Shown: positions 17,104-26,507 of the stretch, in pieces | Position numbering within the stretch: position 1 is the first letter of the stretch | Layout of the letters: every line of letters begins with the position of its first letter | Assembly (NCBI GenBank): GCA_000063505.1 | Contig: CT971583.1 | Span: 1,085,918-1,149,917 of the forward strand | Reading direction: 5' to 3' | Length of the DNA stretch: 64,000 bases | Source of the DNA: Synechococcus sp. WH 7803 | GTDB taxonomy: Bacteria; Cyanobacteriota; Cyanobacteriia; PCC-6307; Cyanobiaceae | Position numbers and translations under genes: made by a program | The notes under the pieces: model-generated | What the model saw: the letters and a program-made list of their open reading frames with translations, nothing else | Told to the model about the DNA's origin: nothing | The model's database searches: none

Positions 17104-18499
17104 GTTCAGTTCATTCGACCGTCGGTTCATTGCTTCAGGGCTCAAGTCTTGTCCTGCCACTGCGCTCGGACTTTCTCTGGTCATCCTTGGGTCGATCCTC
17201 GGCCTGGGGTCGACGGCGAGTCGCAAACTCTCTCAGCGTGATGCAACCGCGCGTTCCCTCGCTCGCTTGGCCGAAGGGTTCACCCTGATCCAGAGCTTTC
17301 AGGGGGATCCACGTCGACCTGTTCCCGCGCTTTGGAACGCTCGTCTTGGCGTTAAACCGGCGCGTGATCTTTGGAAGCGTCAGGGAGGCATGCTCTGGTG
17401 GCAAGCCTGGTCATTGGACGGAGAAGCCTATTTGCTCCTCCCCGCAACATTGGCCCCGTCTCAAGCGCAGCGGTCCATCGGCAAGCGCTACGGCTCTCTG
17501 GTGGTGATTGGCACCGATCAGTTGCACCGTGAGCAGCTGACGCAGCGCATCAAGGCGGTGACGCCTCAAACGCCAGCCTTGCGTGAAGGTGGGCTGTTTC
17601 AGTCTTGTCTCGACTCTCTGTCGAAACGACCCAGTGTGTACTGGACCGCTGATGCCTTGGCCTCCTTGAGCGGTGCTCTCGCCCCCTTGCTGCAGCAAGG
17701 ACGGGAGGGATGCATGCAACTGCGCCTTCAGGGACGGGCTTTGCAGTGGAGTGGTGTGATTGCACAACGCCCACTGCGCACCAGCGCGGCGAAAGCGCCA
17801 TTGGTTCGCTGGCCCAGCGACAACGATGAGGCAGTGGCCGCTGAGCCTTCAACCTTGCTGCGTGTCGACGGGTCTGCGTTGCAGTTGATTTTTGGAACCC
17901 TGATGAGTCGGCAGATCATTCAGGTTCCTTTGGAACAGAACTACGGCATTAACGAGGCGTTGCGATCTCGGATCAGTGCATCACCCTTTTCGCTACGACT
18001 CGTTGCCCGGCCTACAGGCCTGTATCGGGCAGGGCTGCAACTACAGATTCCTGTTCCCAAGGACCAGGCTTCGTGGTTCAAGGTGCTCACTGCCGTCAGT
18101 GAGAAGCTGAAACGTCGTGGATTCTCTCCACTGCAACGAGCCGATGATTCGGCGCCTCAGGGAGAGCAGCTGTGGTCCAAAACCGATGATCCCCAAGCCA
18201 CCATCGTTGGTGGCTGGCGTTGGCTTGGAGACAACGACCAACGGCTGCTGAGCGTGGGCTTTGGCATTGAACCGGAAGGAACGCCGTTCATCCGCAATCT
18301 CGCAGTGCCCGATGCGGCGTCCCTGGTTGTTCAAGCTGATCCACTGACGCTGGCCGGCATGGATCTCCTCAGTGGACGTTGGCCCAAGCCGATGACCAAG
18401 GCATCAACGCTGACCTTTGAGGTCAAACCCTTAGAGACCCGCCAACCGGCCAAAGGGCTTTGGCGGTTGGTGGGTCAACTGACATTGCCTCAATCTTGA
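17054..18499 (+). CDS. Membrane-anchored conserved hypothetical protein (DUF3352-like)
   Basis: A protein of up to 481 residues with one N-terminal transmembrane helix (about residues 34-54, TALGLSLVILGSILGLGS) and a long extracytoplasmic or lumenal domain with no motif I can name. Its overall look (single anchor, SLVVIGTDQL, FQSCLDSLSKRPSVYWTAD, ending with a family-like VKPLETRQP) resembles cyanobacterial DUF3352-type proteins, but I am not certain. The start is unclear: TTG at 17054 overlaps the preceding ORF, and GTG at 17090 would remove 12 residues. The last 10 bp overlap the convergent thf1 gene. Confidence 0.7.
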   Translation: MSGETVVAGVHPVVAVEFSSFDRRFIASGLKSCPATALGLSLVILGSILGLGSTASRKLSQRDATARSLARLAEGFTLIQSFQGDPRRPVPALWNARLGVKPARDLWKRQGGMLWWQAWSLDGEAYLLLPATLAPSQAQRSIGKRYGSLVVIGTDQLHREQLTQRIKAVTPQTPALREGGLFQSCLDSLSKRPSVYWTADALASLSGALAPLLQQGREGCMQLRLQGRALQWSGVIAQRPLRTSAAKAPLVRWPSDNDEAVAAEPSTLLRVDGSALQLIFGTLMSRQIIQVPLEQNYGINEALRSRISASPFSLRLVARPTGLYRAGLQLQIPVPKDQASWFKVLTAVSEKLKRRGFSPLQRADDSAPQGEQLWSKTDDPQATIVGGWRWLGDNDQRLLSVGFGIEPEGTPFIRNLAVPDAASLVVQADPLTLAGMDLLSGRWPKPMTKASTLTFEVKPLETRQPAKGLWRLVGQLTLPQS

Positions 18500-19191
18500 G
18501 GCTGCTTGTTTTCAGAGGCCTGGCGTTCCCGCTTGCGGCGCTCGGACGCGAGGGTCTCTTCCATCAATTCGACCGCTTGGGCCATTTTTTCAAGGTTGTT
18601 TCTGTACAGGCTGAGATCCTTCTCCAGACGAGGCCTCGACAGTCCTATCTGCTCACCGATGGTGTGAGCTGTCTTGCAGAGCTCCTCGGGATCCTGCGAA
18701 TCGCCCTGGGCAGAGGACAAGAGCGAAAACAGACCGACAGCCATCAGTCTCGAATAATGGAATTGCTCGCCAGCGATGTCGGCAAGACCGGTGGCAAGGG
18801 GGCCGGGAGCTCCATCCCCTTTCGCTTGCAGCCAAGTCTGAACCTCGTCGACGCTGTGACCGGACACAGCTTGCTCCGAGCCTTCGGCGAGGGATTTCAG
18901 CTCTTCGGCGTTGAAGCCATTGCAACTGCAAAGGGCATCGAACAGCTGGGGGAGGTGATCAGCAGGTCGGTATCCCTTGGTAAAAGCCGTGAACACCTGC
19001 CGCAGGCCAACAGCAAAGAGTGCATTGGTCTTGAACTGCGTCTGGTGACTGAGCAGATGCAGTTCCACAAGCAACTCATCGGCAGTGCGTCGGTAGAGCG
19101 ACGGAATCACGTAGGGAAACGCTGCGTGAAATGCCCTTTTGCTGTCTGCGATCGTCCGAAGCCCTGTCAAGGTTCTCTGCAGCTGATTCAA
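18490..19191 (-). CDS. thf1: Thf1/Psb29, photosystem II biogenesis and FtsH-related factor
   Basis: A 233-residue Thf1 (Psb29) protein. The segment [20 protein letters not shown] followed by [18 protein letters not shown] is diagnostic, and the C-terminus is a charged coiled-coil-like stretch. The family associates with photosystem II preparations and stabilises thylakoid FtsH; it also affects dynamics of photosystem I. clpP starts about 60 bp away divergently, and ftsH is 1 kb further on, so photosystem quality-control genes cluster here. The convergent upstream gene overlaps its last 10 bp. Confidence 0.92.
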   Translation of the reverse strand: MNQLQRTLTGLRTIADSKRAFHAAFPYVIPSLYRRTADELLVELHLLSHQTQFKTNALFAVGLRQVFTAFTKGYRPADHLPQLFDALCSCNGFNAEELKSLAEGSEQAVSGHSVDEVQTWLQAKGDGAPGPLATGLADIAGEQFHYSRLMAVGLFSLLSSAQGDSQDPEELCKTAHTIGEQIGLSRPRLEKDLSLYRNNLEKMAQAVELMEETLASERRKRERQASENKQPQD

Positions 19192-19250
19192 GGCATGACC
19201 ATAGCGCTGCCGACGCCGCCGTTAGGATTAATGGAGTGTGCAGGAGCAGC

Positions 19251-19841
19251 ATGATCCCCATCGTGATCGAGGAATCCGGGCGCGGGGAAAGAGCCTTTGA
19301 CATCTATTCCCGTTTGCTGCGGGAGCGCATCATTTTCTTGGGAGAGGCTGTCACGAGTGAATCAGCCAACCGTATCGTTGCCCAGCTGCTTTTTTTGGAG
19401 GCAGAAGATCCGGAAAAAGATATCTTCTTGTACATCAATTCACCTGGTGGATCCGTTTACGACGGACTGGGTATTTTCGACACGATGCAGCACATCAAAC
19501 CCGATGTGCAGACCGTCTGTGTTGGTCTTGCGGCAAGCATGGGAGCGTTCCTGCTTTGCGCAGGAGCGAAAGGAAAAAGAAGCAGCCTCCGTCATTCTCG
19601 GATCATGATTCACCAGCCCTTGGGCGGTGCCCGTGGCCAGGCGAGCGACATCAGAATTCAGGCCGATGAAATTCTGTTCCTCAAGAACCGTCTGAACCAA
19701 GAGCTGTCGGAGCGCACATCTCAGCCATTGGAGAAGATTCAGGAAGACACAGACCGTGACTTCTTTATGTCACCCAATGAAGCTGTGGATTATGGGCTGA
19801 TCGATAGTGTGATCGACAAACGTCCTGTGCACTCCGTCTAA
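19251..19841 (+). CDS. clpP: ATP-dependent Clp protease proteolytic subunit ClpP
   Basis: A 196-residue ClpP, the serine peptidase chamber of the Clp machine. ATG at 19251 follows an AGGAG-like site, and the earlier in-frame start would prepend 40 unlikely residues. The active-site serine is in [11 protein letters not shown], the histidine in [10 protein letters not shown], and the aspartate in [10 protein letters not shown]. The N-terminus [20 protein letters not shown] is typical. Cyanobacteria have several ClpP/ClpR paralogues; the intact triad makes this an active ClpP. A strong bidirectional terminator follows. Confidence 0.95.
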   Translation: MIPIVIEESGRGERAFDIYSRLLRERIIFLGEAVTSESANRIVAQLLFLEAEDPEKDIFLYINSPGGSVYDGLGIFDTMQHIKPDVQTVCVGLAASMGAFLLCAGAKGKRSSLRHSRIMIHQPLGGARGQASDIRIQADEILFLKNRLNQELSERTSQPLEKIQEDTDRDFFMSPNEAVDYGLIDSVIDKRPVHSV

Positions 19842-19861
19842 TCGACTGCGAAACAAAAATT

Positions 19862-19898
19862 CCACTCAGGTCAGGGTCGGTGACTTGAGTGGATTTTT
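19862..19898. terminator. Bidirectional intrinsic terminator after clpP
   Basis: A near-perfect inverted repeat pairs CCACTCAGGTCA (19862-19873) with TGACTTGAGTGG (19881-19892). It is followed by an ATTTTT run on the plus strand and preceded by AAAAATT, which gives a T-run on the minus strand. It can end clpP and the convergent 77-residue gene. Confidence 0.8.
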
Positions 19899-19909
19899 AT
19901 GGTTGGTTG

Positions 19910-20143
19910 TTAAATAGACAGATCTTTTTTGCTGGTTCGTAATTCGTTCCAAAGTGATTTGATCTCAGCGTAAGCCTCGCTCTGTTCAATTTTTCCGTTG
20001 GCTTGTAGGCCAACAATCAAGCCCACGCGTTCAGCGAATTGCTCAAGATTCTGATGGAAAGCTAAGCGTTCCGGAGACCAGTCATCTCCCCGATAACTGC
20101 TGAAACTCTCAAGTGGAGAATGAATTCCTTCTCCAGGCTCCAT
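19910..20143 (-). CDS. Small cyanobacterial protein of unknown function
   Basis: A 77-residue acidic, soluble protein that starts MEPGEGIHSPLESFSSYRGD and contains an amphipathic helical core (NLEQFAERVGLIVGLQANGK, then SEAYAEIKSLWNEL). It resembles a small group of conserved cyanobacterial hypotheticals (DUF7219-like), with no known role. It lies 42 bp upstream of nothing on its own strand but is preceded by ftsH on the minus strand: the ftsH gene ends at 20186 and this one follows 42 bp later in the same direction. It may therefore share the ftsH transcript before the terminator at 19862-19898. Confidence 0.65.
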   Translation of the reverse strand: MEPGEGIHSPLESFSSYRGDDWSPERLAFHQNLEQFAERVGLIVGLQANGKIEQSEAYAEIKSLWNELRTSKKDLSI

Positions 20144-20185
20144 AGACCAACCAAAAAATCAATCATGGAACCCGGAGATTAAATC

Positions 20186-22099
20186 TCAGTTAAGAACGGG
20201 TGAGAAGCGTTCTTTTTCGGGGATGTTGGTAACTTTGGCAACCATGTCTCTGAATTCATCTCCGTCGAGCGTTTCTTTCTCGATCAGTAGCTCAACGAGA
20301 TCGTCCATGAGCTCTCTTTGGGCGCCAACAAGCTCCAGTGTTTCCTGATAGCACTGCATCACAATGTTGCGCACCTGATCGTCAACTTGCTTTGAAATCG
20401 CTTCCGAAACATCACTGCGAGTCATCAGGTCGCGTCCAAGGAACACTTCCTGACTGCCACCTTCCAGAGACATGGGGCCAAGGTTGCTCATGCCGAAGCG
20501 GGTCACCATCTGACGGGCCATCGAAGCGACCTGTTGAATGTCTCCACCCGCTCCGGTGGTGACTTCAGAGCGTCCGAACACCACGTCTTCGGCGGCGCGC
20601 CCACCAAGGGCTCCCATAATGCGCGCCTTCAGCTGTGAACGTGAGACCAGCATCTGCTCTTCATCCGGCGAGAACCAGGTCAAACCCTGCGCCTGGCCCC
20701 TTGGAATCAGGGTGACTTTCTGAACAGGGTCGTGGTCTTTCACCAGAGTGCCCACAAGGGCATGCCCAACTTCGTGATAGGCGATCAATCGCTTGCTCCG
20801 ACCGTCGGTGAGCGGTTGACCTTCCATGCCAGCGATGATTCTGTCGACGGCATCGTCGATCTCCGAGAGGCTGATCGTTTCCTTACGACGGCGGGCGGTG
20901 AGGATTGCTGCTTCGTTGAGAAGATTGGCCAGGTCTGCTCCGGTGAATCCGGGGGTGCGTCTGGCGATGCTGTCGAGTGAAAGCTCGGGATCGAGTTTTT
21001 TATTTCTGGAATGCACCTCCAGAATGGATAGACGGCCTTTGATGTCCGGAGCGTCAACAGTGACCTGGCGATCGAAGCGACCGGGACGCATCAGTGCAGA
21101 GTCGAGAACGTCGGGACGATTGGTTGCGGCAATGATGATGATCCCGCTATTGCCTTCAAAGCCGTCCATTTCTGTGAGCAACTGGTTCAGGGTTTGCTCA
21201 CGTTCGTCGTTGCCACCACCAATTCCAGCGCCTCGTTGACGGCCAACAGCATCAATTTCATCGATAAAGATCAGGCAAGGGCTGTTCTCTTTGGCACGCT
21301 TGAAGAGATCGCGAACGCGGCTTGCACCAACGCCAACAAACATCTCCACGAACTCCGAACCGGAGAGGGAGAAAAAGGGAACACCAGCTTCACCAGCAAT
21401 TGCTTTGGCAAGCAGGGTCTTGCCCGTACCCGGAGGGCCCACCAGGAGAACACCTTTGGGGATCTGTGCACCAACTGAGGTGAATTTTTCGGGTTGCTTC
21501 AGGAAGGTGACAACTTCTTGAAGGTCTTGCTTGGCCTCGTTCACGCCGGCAACGTCGTCAAACATCACGCCGGTTTCGGCCTCCATCGCAAACCGGGCCT
21601 TCGTCTTGCCGAATTGCATGGCTTGACCCGGTCCCCCAGGCATGTTGTTGGAACGCCGCGCCAGGAAAATCAAGGAACCGATCAGGAGCAGAGGGAACAA
21701 CAGGTTCCCGAGCAGACCCAGGGCCGGTGGTGCTGTTTTTGGAGGGTGGATGTCGAAGCTGATTCCCTCCGCCTTCAGGGTGTTGATCAGCTCGGGGGCA
21801 AGCCCAGGAAGATCAACTCTCAGACGTTGCACGCGGTTGTCGAGGTCGGGGTCGACGGCTTCCACGACGGCGTCCCGTCCTCCGTCATAGATATCGACAG
21901 AGGTGACCCGCCCTGCTTGGACGTAATCGAGGAAGCGTCCGTAGCTCATGCGGGCAACCGCAGTGTTTCGCGGTGCCACGGTGGGTCCACCAGGCTTGAG
22001 ACCGTTCAATCCACCGCTCCCCAGCACCTGCCAGGCCAGCACCAGAGCAATCGTGATCGGGAGACCCCAAAGAAGGATCTGGCGCCAGCGTTGGTTCAT
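20186..22099 (-). CDS. ftsH: ATP-dependent zinc metalloprotease FtsH
   Basis: A 637-residue FtsH: transmembrane helices at about 8-26 and 128-147 flank a lumenal or periplasmic domain. The AAA module has Walker A GPPGTGKT (221-228), Walker [10 protein letters not shown] (275-283) and the second region of homology [20 protein letters not shown]. The zinc site is HEVGH at 442-446. Cyanobacterial FtsH hexamers remove damaged D1 from photosystem II and act in other membrane turnover. Thf1, which supports FtsH, is encoded nearby. Which of the usual four paralogues this is cannot be decided from the window alone. Confidence 0.95.
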   Translation of the reverse strand: MNQRWRQILLWGLPITIALVLAWQVLGSGGLNGLKPGGPTVAPRNTAVARMSYGRFLDYVQAGRVTSVDIYDGGRDAVVEAVDPDLDNRVQRLRVDLPGLAPELINTLKAEGISFDIHPPKTAPPALGLLGNLLFPLLLIGSLIFLARRSNNMPGGPGQAMQFGKTKARFAMEAETGVMFDDVAGVNEAKQDLQEVVTFLKQPEKFTSVGAQIPKGVLLVGPPGTGKTLLAKAIAGEAGVPFFSLSGSEFVEMFVGVGASRVRDLFKRAKENSPCLIFIDEIDAVGRQRGAGIGGGNDEREQTLNQLLTEMDGFEGNSGIIIIAATNRPDVLDSALMRPGRFDRQVTVDAPDIKGRLSILEVHSRNKKLDPELSLDSIARRTPGFTGADLANLLNEAAILTARRRKETISLSEIDDAVDRIIAGMEGQPLTDGRSKRLIAYHEVGHALVGTLVKDHDPVQKVTLIPRGQAQGLTWFSPDEEQMLVSRSQLKARIMGALGGRAAEDVVFGRSEVTTGAGGDIQQVASMARQMVTRFGMSNLGPMSLEGGSQEVFLGRDLMTRSDVSEAISKQVDDQVRNIVMQCYQETLELVGAQRELMDDLVELLIEKETLDGDEFRDMVAKVTNIPEKERFSPVLN

Positions 22100-22162
22100 G
22101 GATCTCGTCTTGATTGGGTGATCGTAAGAGCTGTAGGTGTTGAACTGCAGACGCAGAGCGTT

Positions 22163-23392
22163 TTAAAGACTGCGCAATGCCGTGATCGGATCAAGTTGAG
22201 CTGCTCGTCGAGCCGGGACAACTCCGAAAAACAGGCCAATGGAGCCTGATAAGCCCACGGTGACCAGAACTGTGGAGACTCCAATCGCTGCTGGCAGGGG
22301 AGTGAACGCGGAGACCAAGGCGATGGCTCCGTAACCAGCTGCGGTGCCGATCACTCCGCCAAGGCTGGCCAGAACGAGGGACTCAACAAGAAACTGACGC
22401 AGAACATCGGAACTTCTTGCGCCAAGGGCCTTGCGCAGACCGATTTCCTCGGTGCGCTCGCTGACCGACACCAACATGATGTTCATGATCCCGATACCAC
22501 CCACCAGCAGCGAAACGCCTCCGATCGCTCCCAACATCAGTGTGAGTCCACCGGTGATTGTGCCAACGATGGTGAGGGCGTCCTGCTGGGAACGCACTGC
22601 GAAATCGTCGTTGCGCAGGATCTTGTGCCGTTGCCGAAGAAGATTGGAGATTTGAAATTTCGCAGCCCCGGTGCTTTGTTCCGAGAGCGCTTCAGCACTG
22701 ATGAAACTCAGACTGACGCCATAGGTGGGATCGCGTCCCGTGAGTCGGCTCACCATGGTGGTGAGTGGGATGTAAGCATTTTCATCCTGGTTGGAGCCGA
22801 ACACGGCTCCCTTGGGCGCCATCACACCGATGACCGTGAAACTTTGATCACGGATCCGCAGGTTTTGGCCAATGGCACTACCGCTGGGGAACAGTTTGTC
22901 TCGCAAATCAGGGCCAATCACCACAACAGTGCGCGCGGCTTTGACATCTTGTTCGGTGATGAACCGCCCCCTGGAGATCTCGAAACTTCTCACAGGGAGA
23001 AATTCAGGTGTGATTCCAAAGATCGCTGCGGTGCTGCTTCTTGCGCCCGACTGCACAACCTCATTGGCATTGATCTGTGGTGCCACCCGCTTCACGCTCG
23101 GCACCTGCTCCGCAATTGCTTCAGCGTCTTCCAAAACGAGTGTCTTTGGAAACGCCACGCCTTGCCTGCGGGTGTCGTTGCTTCCGGGCACCACGAACAG
23201 CACATTGGCGCCGAGGGTGCTGAGTTGACTTTCCGCGAGATTTTGTGCGCCCCGGCCCACGCCAACAAGGGTGATCACGGAGGCATTGCCGATCACGATC
23301 CCCAGCATGGTGAGAAGGCTTCTCAGTCGATTGGCTCTCAGTGTGGTGAGAGCCATGCCGACGGTTTCGGCGATGGGCAGGTTGCTCGCCAT
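22163..23392 (-). CDS. MacB/FtsX-type ABC transporter permease
   Basis: A 409-residue protein with the MacB layout: an N-terminal transmembrane helix in LRSLLTMLGIVIGNASVITL, a periplasmic domain of about 200 residues, and three C-terminal helices including SLLVGGIGIMNIMLVSVSERTEEIG (given here in part: GGIGIMNIMLVSV, TEEIGLRKALGA), the FtsX signature. These permeases couple ATP hydrolysis to movement in the periplasm or to export. The matching ATPase is not adjacent. It lies 14 bp downstream of pyk on the same strand, and its role in this strain is unknown. Confidence 0.88.
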   Translation of the reverse strand: MASNLPIAETVGMALTTLRANRLRSLLTMLGIVIGNASVITLVGVGRGAQNLAESQLSTLGANVLFVVPGSNDTRRQGVAFPKTLVLEDAEAIAEQVPSVKRVAPQINANEVVQSGARSSTAAIFGITPEFLPVRSFEISRGRFITEQDVKAARTVVVIGPDLRDKLFPSGSAIGQNLRIRDQSFTVIGVMAPKGAVFGSNQDENAYIPLTTMVSRLTGRDPTYGVSLSFISAEALSEQSTGAAKFQISNLLRQRHKILRNDDFAVRSQQDALTIVGTITGGLTLMLGAIGGVSLLVGGIGIMNIMLVSVSERTEEIGLRKALGARSSDVLRQFLVESLVLASLGGVIGTAAGYGAIALVSAFTPLPAAIGVSTVLVTVGLSGSIGLFFGVVPARRAAQLDPITALRSL

Positions 23393-23406
23393 GGGTTCGG
23401 TCGTGC

Positions 23407-25191
23407 TTAGAGCATCGTGTCGAGTTTCATCAGCGTGTTGCTGCCGGTGCCACGGTGAACTGCGCCTTCCTTGATGTGGAGGGTGACCACCTCACCTTCC
23501 CGTAAATCCCTGGTGGCATTGGCGACACCGGTGATCACTGACAAACCGAGCCGGCGGGCAATGACTGCTGCATGCGAATCATCGCCACCGCATTCGGTGA
23601 TGATTGCTGCAGCTTCACGGAAGGCGTCAAGGTAGTCAGCGTTGGTGTCGCTGGCTACAAGGATTTCGCCGGGTTCCAGACGAGCACAGTCACTGGCGTT
23701 GAGGGCGATGCGCACCTTTCCACTGATCGAACCGTTGCCGATTCCAGTTCCCCGTCCCAGCACAGCGCTCACAATGCCCACTTTGATCAGATCGGTGGAG
23801 CCGCTCACCCCTGCGAGGGTTCCTGCCGTCTGAACGCAGAGATCACCATCTTTGAGAACGCCCATCTCCTGGGCGACTCCCATCGCAAGGGTGAAGGTGG
23901 CTGTTGTGCTCTTCTGCGTTTCAATCAGCAAGGGGGTGACTCCCCACACCAGCTGCAGTTTGCGTGCCACCGAAACTTCTGAAGTGATCGCCAGAATCGG
24001 CGTGGAGGGCCTGAACTTGCTCACGTTGTGGGCTGTGGCACCACTCTTGGTGAGGGGAAGAATGGCTGCTGCGTTGAGTTGTCGAGCAATACTGCTCACC
24101 GCTCCACTGATGGCGTTGGGGATGGTGCTGGGCAGGTGGGTGTCAATGGGACGCTGGGGGTAGTCCCGTTCAATCCGCCGCGCAATCGTGGCCATGGTTT
24201 CGACCGCTTCAACGGGGAAATCTCCAACGGCGGTTTCATTGGAAAGCATGACCGCGTCGGTTCCATCCAGGATTGCGTTGGCCACGTCACTCACCTCTGC
24301 TCGGGTGGGTCTGGGGCTTGAAGCCATTGAGTCGAGCATCTGGGTTGCCGTGATGATCGGGATGCCCAGGCTGTTGGCTTTGTGAATGAGATCCTTCTGC
24401 AGCAGGGGAACTTCTTCAGCAGGCATTTCAACGCCGAGATCTCCGCGGGCCACCATGACCCCGTCGCAGAGCGGCAAGATCGCGTCGATCTGGTCGATCG
24501 CTTCAAATTTCTCGATCTTCGCCACCACAGGAGTGGTGAAGCCATGTTTGCGAATGAGTTCCCGGATCTCCTGCATGTCCGAGGGATTGCGCACGAAACT
24601 GAGGGCGACCCAGTCGACACCCTGCTGAAGTCCGAAGGCGAGATCCTGGCGGTCTTTCTGGGTTAGTGCACGCACAGAAAGTTGCACATCAGGGAAATTC
24701 ACCCCTTTGTTATTGGAGAGAACACCGCCAACGGTGACGACGCAATGAAGGGTCTGATCCGCCAGATCGACCCTGTCCACACGCATTTCGACGCGGCCAT
24801 CGTCGAGAAGTATGCGACTGCCTGCGGTGACCTCATCAGCAAGCTTGTCGTAGGTGACCGTGGCAACCGTTTGGTTGCAGCGCACCTGTTTTGAGGTGAG
24901 CGAGAAGTGATCACCTTTGCCAACGGTGATCGGACCTTCCTCAAAACGGCCGAGCCTGATCTTGGGTCCCTGAAGGTCCTGGAGGATGCCGATATGAACG
25001 CCCAGCTCATGCGCCACCTGGCGGATTGTCGCCATCCGAGCGGCATGCTCGCTGTGATCCCCGTGGGAAAAATTCAAACGGAAGGTGGTGGCACCGGCCT
25101 GAATCAGCTCACGGATTCGCTCAGGACTCTCGGTGGCTGGGCCGATCGTTGCAACGATCTTGGTTCTACGGTTCAGATCGAGCACCGCCAT
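23407..25191 (-). CDS. pyk: Pyruvate kinase with C-terminal PEP-utiliser domain
   Basis: Pyruvate kinase transfers phosphate from PEP to ADP at the end of glycolysis. The catalytic barrel is recognisable from RRTKIVATIGPATESPERIR, LNFSHGDHSEH and MVARGDLGVEMPAEEVPLLQ. The product has 594 residues from this start, longer than the usual ~480. The extra C-terminal part carries a PEP-utilising mobile-domain-like region (GEILVASDTNADY, ECGGDDSHAAVIARRLGLSV) as in many bacterial pyk proteins. ATG at 25191 (MAVLDLNRR) is preferred; ATGs at 25206 and 25203 are alternatives. Confidence 0.94.
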   Translation of the reverse strand: MAVLDLNRRTKIVATIGPATESPERIRELIQAGATTFRLNFSHGDHSEHAARMATIRQVAHELGVHIGILQDLQGPKIRLGRFEEGPITVGKGDHFSLTSKQVRCNQTVATVTYDKLADEVTAGSRILLDDGRVEMRVDRVDLADQTLHCVVTVGGVLSNNKGVNFPDVQLSVRALTQKDRQDLAFGLQQGVDWVALSFVRNPSDMQEIRELIRKHGFTTPVVAKIEKFEAIDQIDAILPLCDGVMVARGDLGVEMPAEEVPLLQKDLIHKANSLGIPIITATQMLDSMASSPRPTRAEVSDVANAILDGTDAVMLSNETAVGDFPVEAVETMATIARRIERDYPQRPIDTHLPSTIPNAISGAVSSIARQLNAAAILPLTKSGATAHNVSKFRPSTPILAITSEVSVARKLQLVWGVTPLLIETQKSTTATFTLAMGVAQEMGVLKDGDLCVQTAGTLAGVSGSTDLIKVGIVSAVLGRGTGIGNGSISGKVRIALNASDCARLEPGEILVASDTNADYLDAFREAAAIITECGGDDSHAAVIARRLGLSVITGVANATRDLREGEVVTLHIKEGAVHRGTGSNTLMKLDTML

Positions 25192-25247
25192 GTTTGCCGC
25201 CATCAACCTGCGGAATCTACCGTCAAGCCCGTTGGCGCCTCTCCACC

Positions 25248-25577
25248 GTGCAGCTCAATGATTACCAGCGGGACTCCAGAACAACGGCCCGCTACCCCGA
25301 TCTTGGAAGCAATCTGATTTATCCAACGCTGGGACTTGCCGGAGAAGCTGGAGAGGTGGCTGAGAAGGTGAAGAAACTGATCCGGGATCGGAACGGGGTG
25401 GTTGATGAACGCTTCAAGCAAGACCTTGCTCTCGAACTGGGCGACGTTCTCTGGTACGTCGCCCAGCTCTCCGCTGAACTGGGACTGACCCTCGACGACG
25501 TGGGCAGGATGAACCTCGAAAAGCTCAAGAGCCGTTCGACACGAGGCACGTTGCACGGCGAAGGCGACCATCGCTGA
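25248..25577 (+). CDS. MazG-like nucleotide pyrophosphohydrolase
   Basis: A 109-residue all-helical protein of the MazG-like NTP pyrophosphatase superfamily. The motifs are GLAGEAGEVAEKVKKLIRD (the ExxE helix) and LELGDVLWYVAQLSAELG (the ExxD helix), which bind magnesium. Members hydrolyse (d)NTPs and may clean up non-canonical nucleotides. The only good in-frame start is the GTG at 25248 (VQLNDYQ), divergent from pyk with about 56 bp between the starts. The start of the gene overlaps no other gene. Confidence 0.85.
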   Translation: MQLNDYQRDSRTTARYPDLGSNLIYPTLGLAGEAGEVAEKVKKLIRDRNGVVDERFKQDLALELGDVLWYVAQLSAELGLTLDDVGRMNLEKLKSRSTRGTLHGEGDHR

Positions 25578-25580
25578 AGG

Positions 25581-25883
25581 TCAGCCGAAGCTGCCAAAAC
25601 CACCTGCGAAGGAAAAGCTCGCGGAGATCAGCAGGCGCTGCATGAGGCTGAGAGCGAAGAACGCAAGAATCGCTGAGAGGTCGAGCCCACCGAGTGGGGG
25701 AATCAGGCCTCGAAACGCGTTGAGGTAAGGATCAGTGATGGAACTCACGGTGCTCAGCACCGGGTTGCTCCAATCGATGTTGGGGAACCAGCTCAGCAGC
25801 ACGCGCACAATCAAAACGAGCGAATAGATCTGCAGGGTCTGCGCCAGCACTTGGAGCGTGGTGGAGACCAACTCGAAAGCCAT
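25581..25883 (-). CDS. YggT family membrane protein
   Basis: A 100-residue protein with two hydrophobic helices and the YggT signature: LVLIVRVLLSWFPNIDWSNP and ITDPYLNAFRGLIPPLGGLD. YggT and the chloroplast Ycf19 proteins are involved in thylakoid or cell-envelope organisation and osmotic adaptation. The stop lies 3 bp from the stop of the MazG-like gene on the other strand. It follows scpB by 24 bp on the same strand, so it probably shares the scpB transcript. Confidence 0.88.
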   Translation of the reverse strand: MAFELVSTTLQVLAQTLQIYSLVLIVRVLLSWFPNIDWSNPVLSTVSSITDPYLNAFRGLIPPLGGLDLSAILAFFALSLMQRLLISASFSFAGGFGSFG

Positions 25884-25907
25884 GGAAGCGGGATGACTGA
25901 ACGAACT

Positions 25908-26468
25908 CTATGCAGCCTGGGGCGGTTCGGTGCCACCGATTTCAGGGAGCACGGAAAAGGTTCGATGAAACTTTTCTGTCAACGTGATCCAGTACGAGCG
26001 ACCATCACTCTGGCGCTTGCGTTCAATGAAATTTTGACTGATCAGTTCTTTGATGTGGTCGTAGGCCCCAGAGCCGCGCAAATCCACCAGATCCGACTGC
26101 AGGATGCGCTTTTTCAAGGCGATCGTGGCCAACGTTCTCAGGGCCGCTGTTGAGAGATCGACGGGAAGGAGATCCCTCACCAGATCTCCCAACCCTGGTC
26201 GGAGCTGGAGACCGTAACGGCCGTTGGCGTGGTTGATTTCCAGGGCCGTGTCTCGCTGGGCGTACCCGGCAATCAACACCAATAAACCCTGTTCCGCTTC
26301 GGACGCTGAGACGCCAGAGAGTGCGGCCAGCTCCTCGAGCGAGAGGGGACGACCCTTTAAGTAGAGAATCGCCTCCAAACGCGCTGGTAGGGATAGGGCC
26401 GGCTCCAGGGGATGCTCACGTGTCCTCACCGCGGCCAACGTGTCGTCACTCAAATCCCCACCTCTCAA
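25908..26468 (-). CDS. scpB: Segregation and condensation protein ScpB
   Basis: A 186-residue ScpB, the winged-helix partner of ScpA in the SMC condensin complex. Recognisable stretches are ARLEAILYLKGRPLSLEEL, ALRTLATIALKKRILQSDLV, and DLRGSGAYDHIKELISQNFI. The N-terminal 25 residues before LSLPARLEAILY are not family-like, so the real start may be later. scpA is not adjacent, as is usual in cyanobacteria. The downstream neighbour is the YggT gene. Confidence 0.88.
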   Translation of the reverse strand: MRGGDLSDDTLAAVRTREHPLEPALSLPARLEAILYLKGRPLSLEELAALSGVSASEAEQGLLVLIAGYAQRDTALEINHANGRYGLQLRPGLGDLVRDLLPVDLSTAALRTLATIALKKRILQSDLVDLRGSGAYDHIKELISQNFIERKRQSDGRSYWITLTEKFHRTFSVLPEIGGTEPPQAA

Positions 26469-26507
26469 CCCGACAGTTCAAGGTAACGTCCCCACCCCAA
26501 AGGGCCA

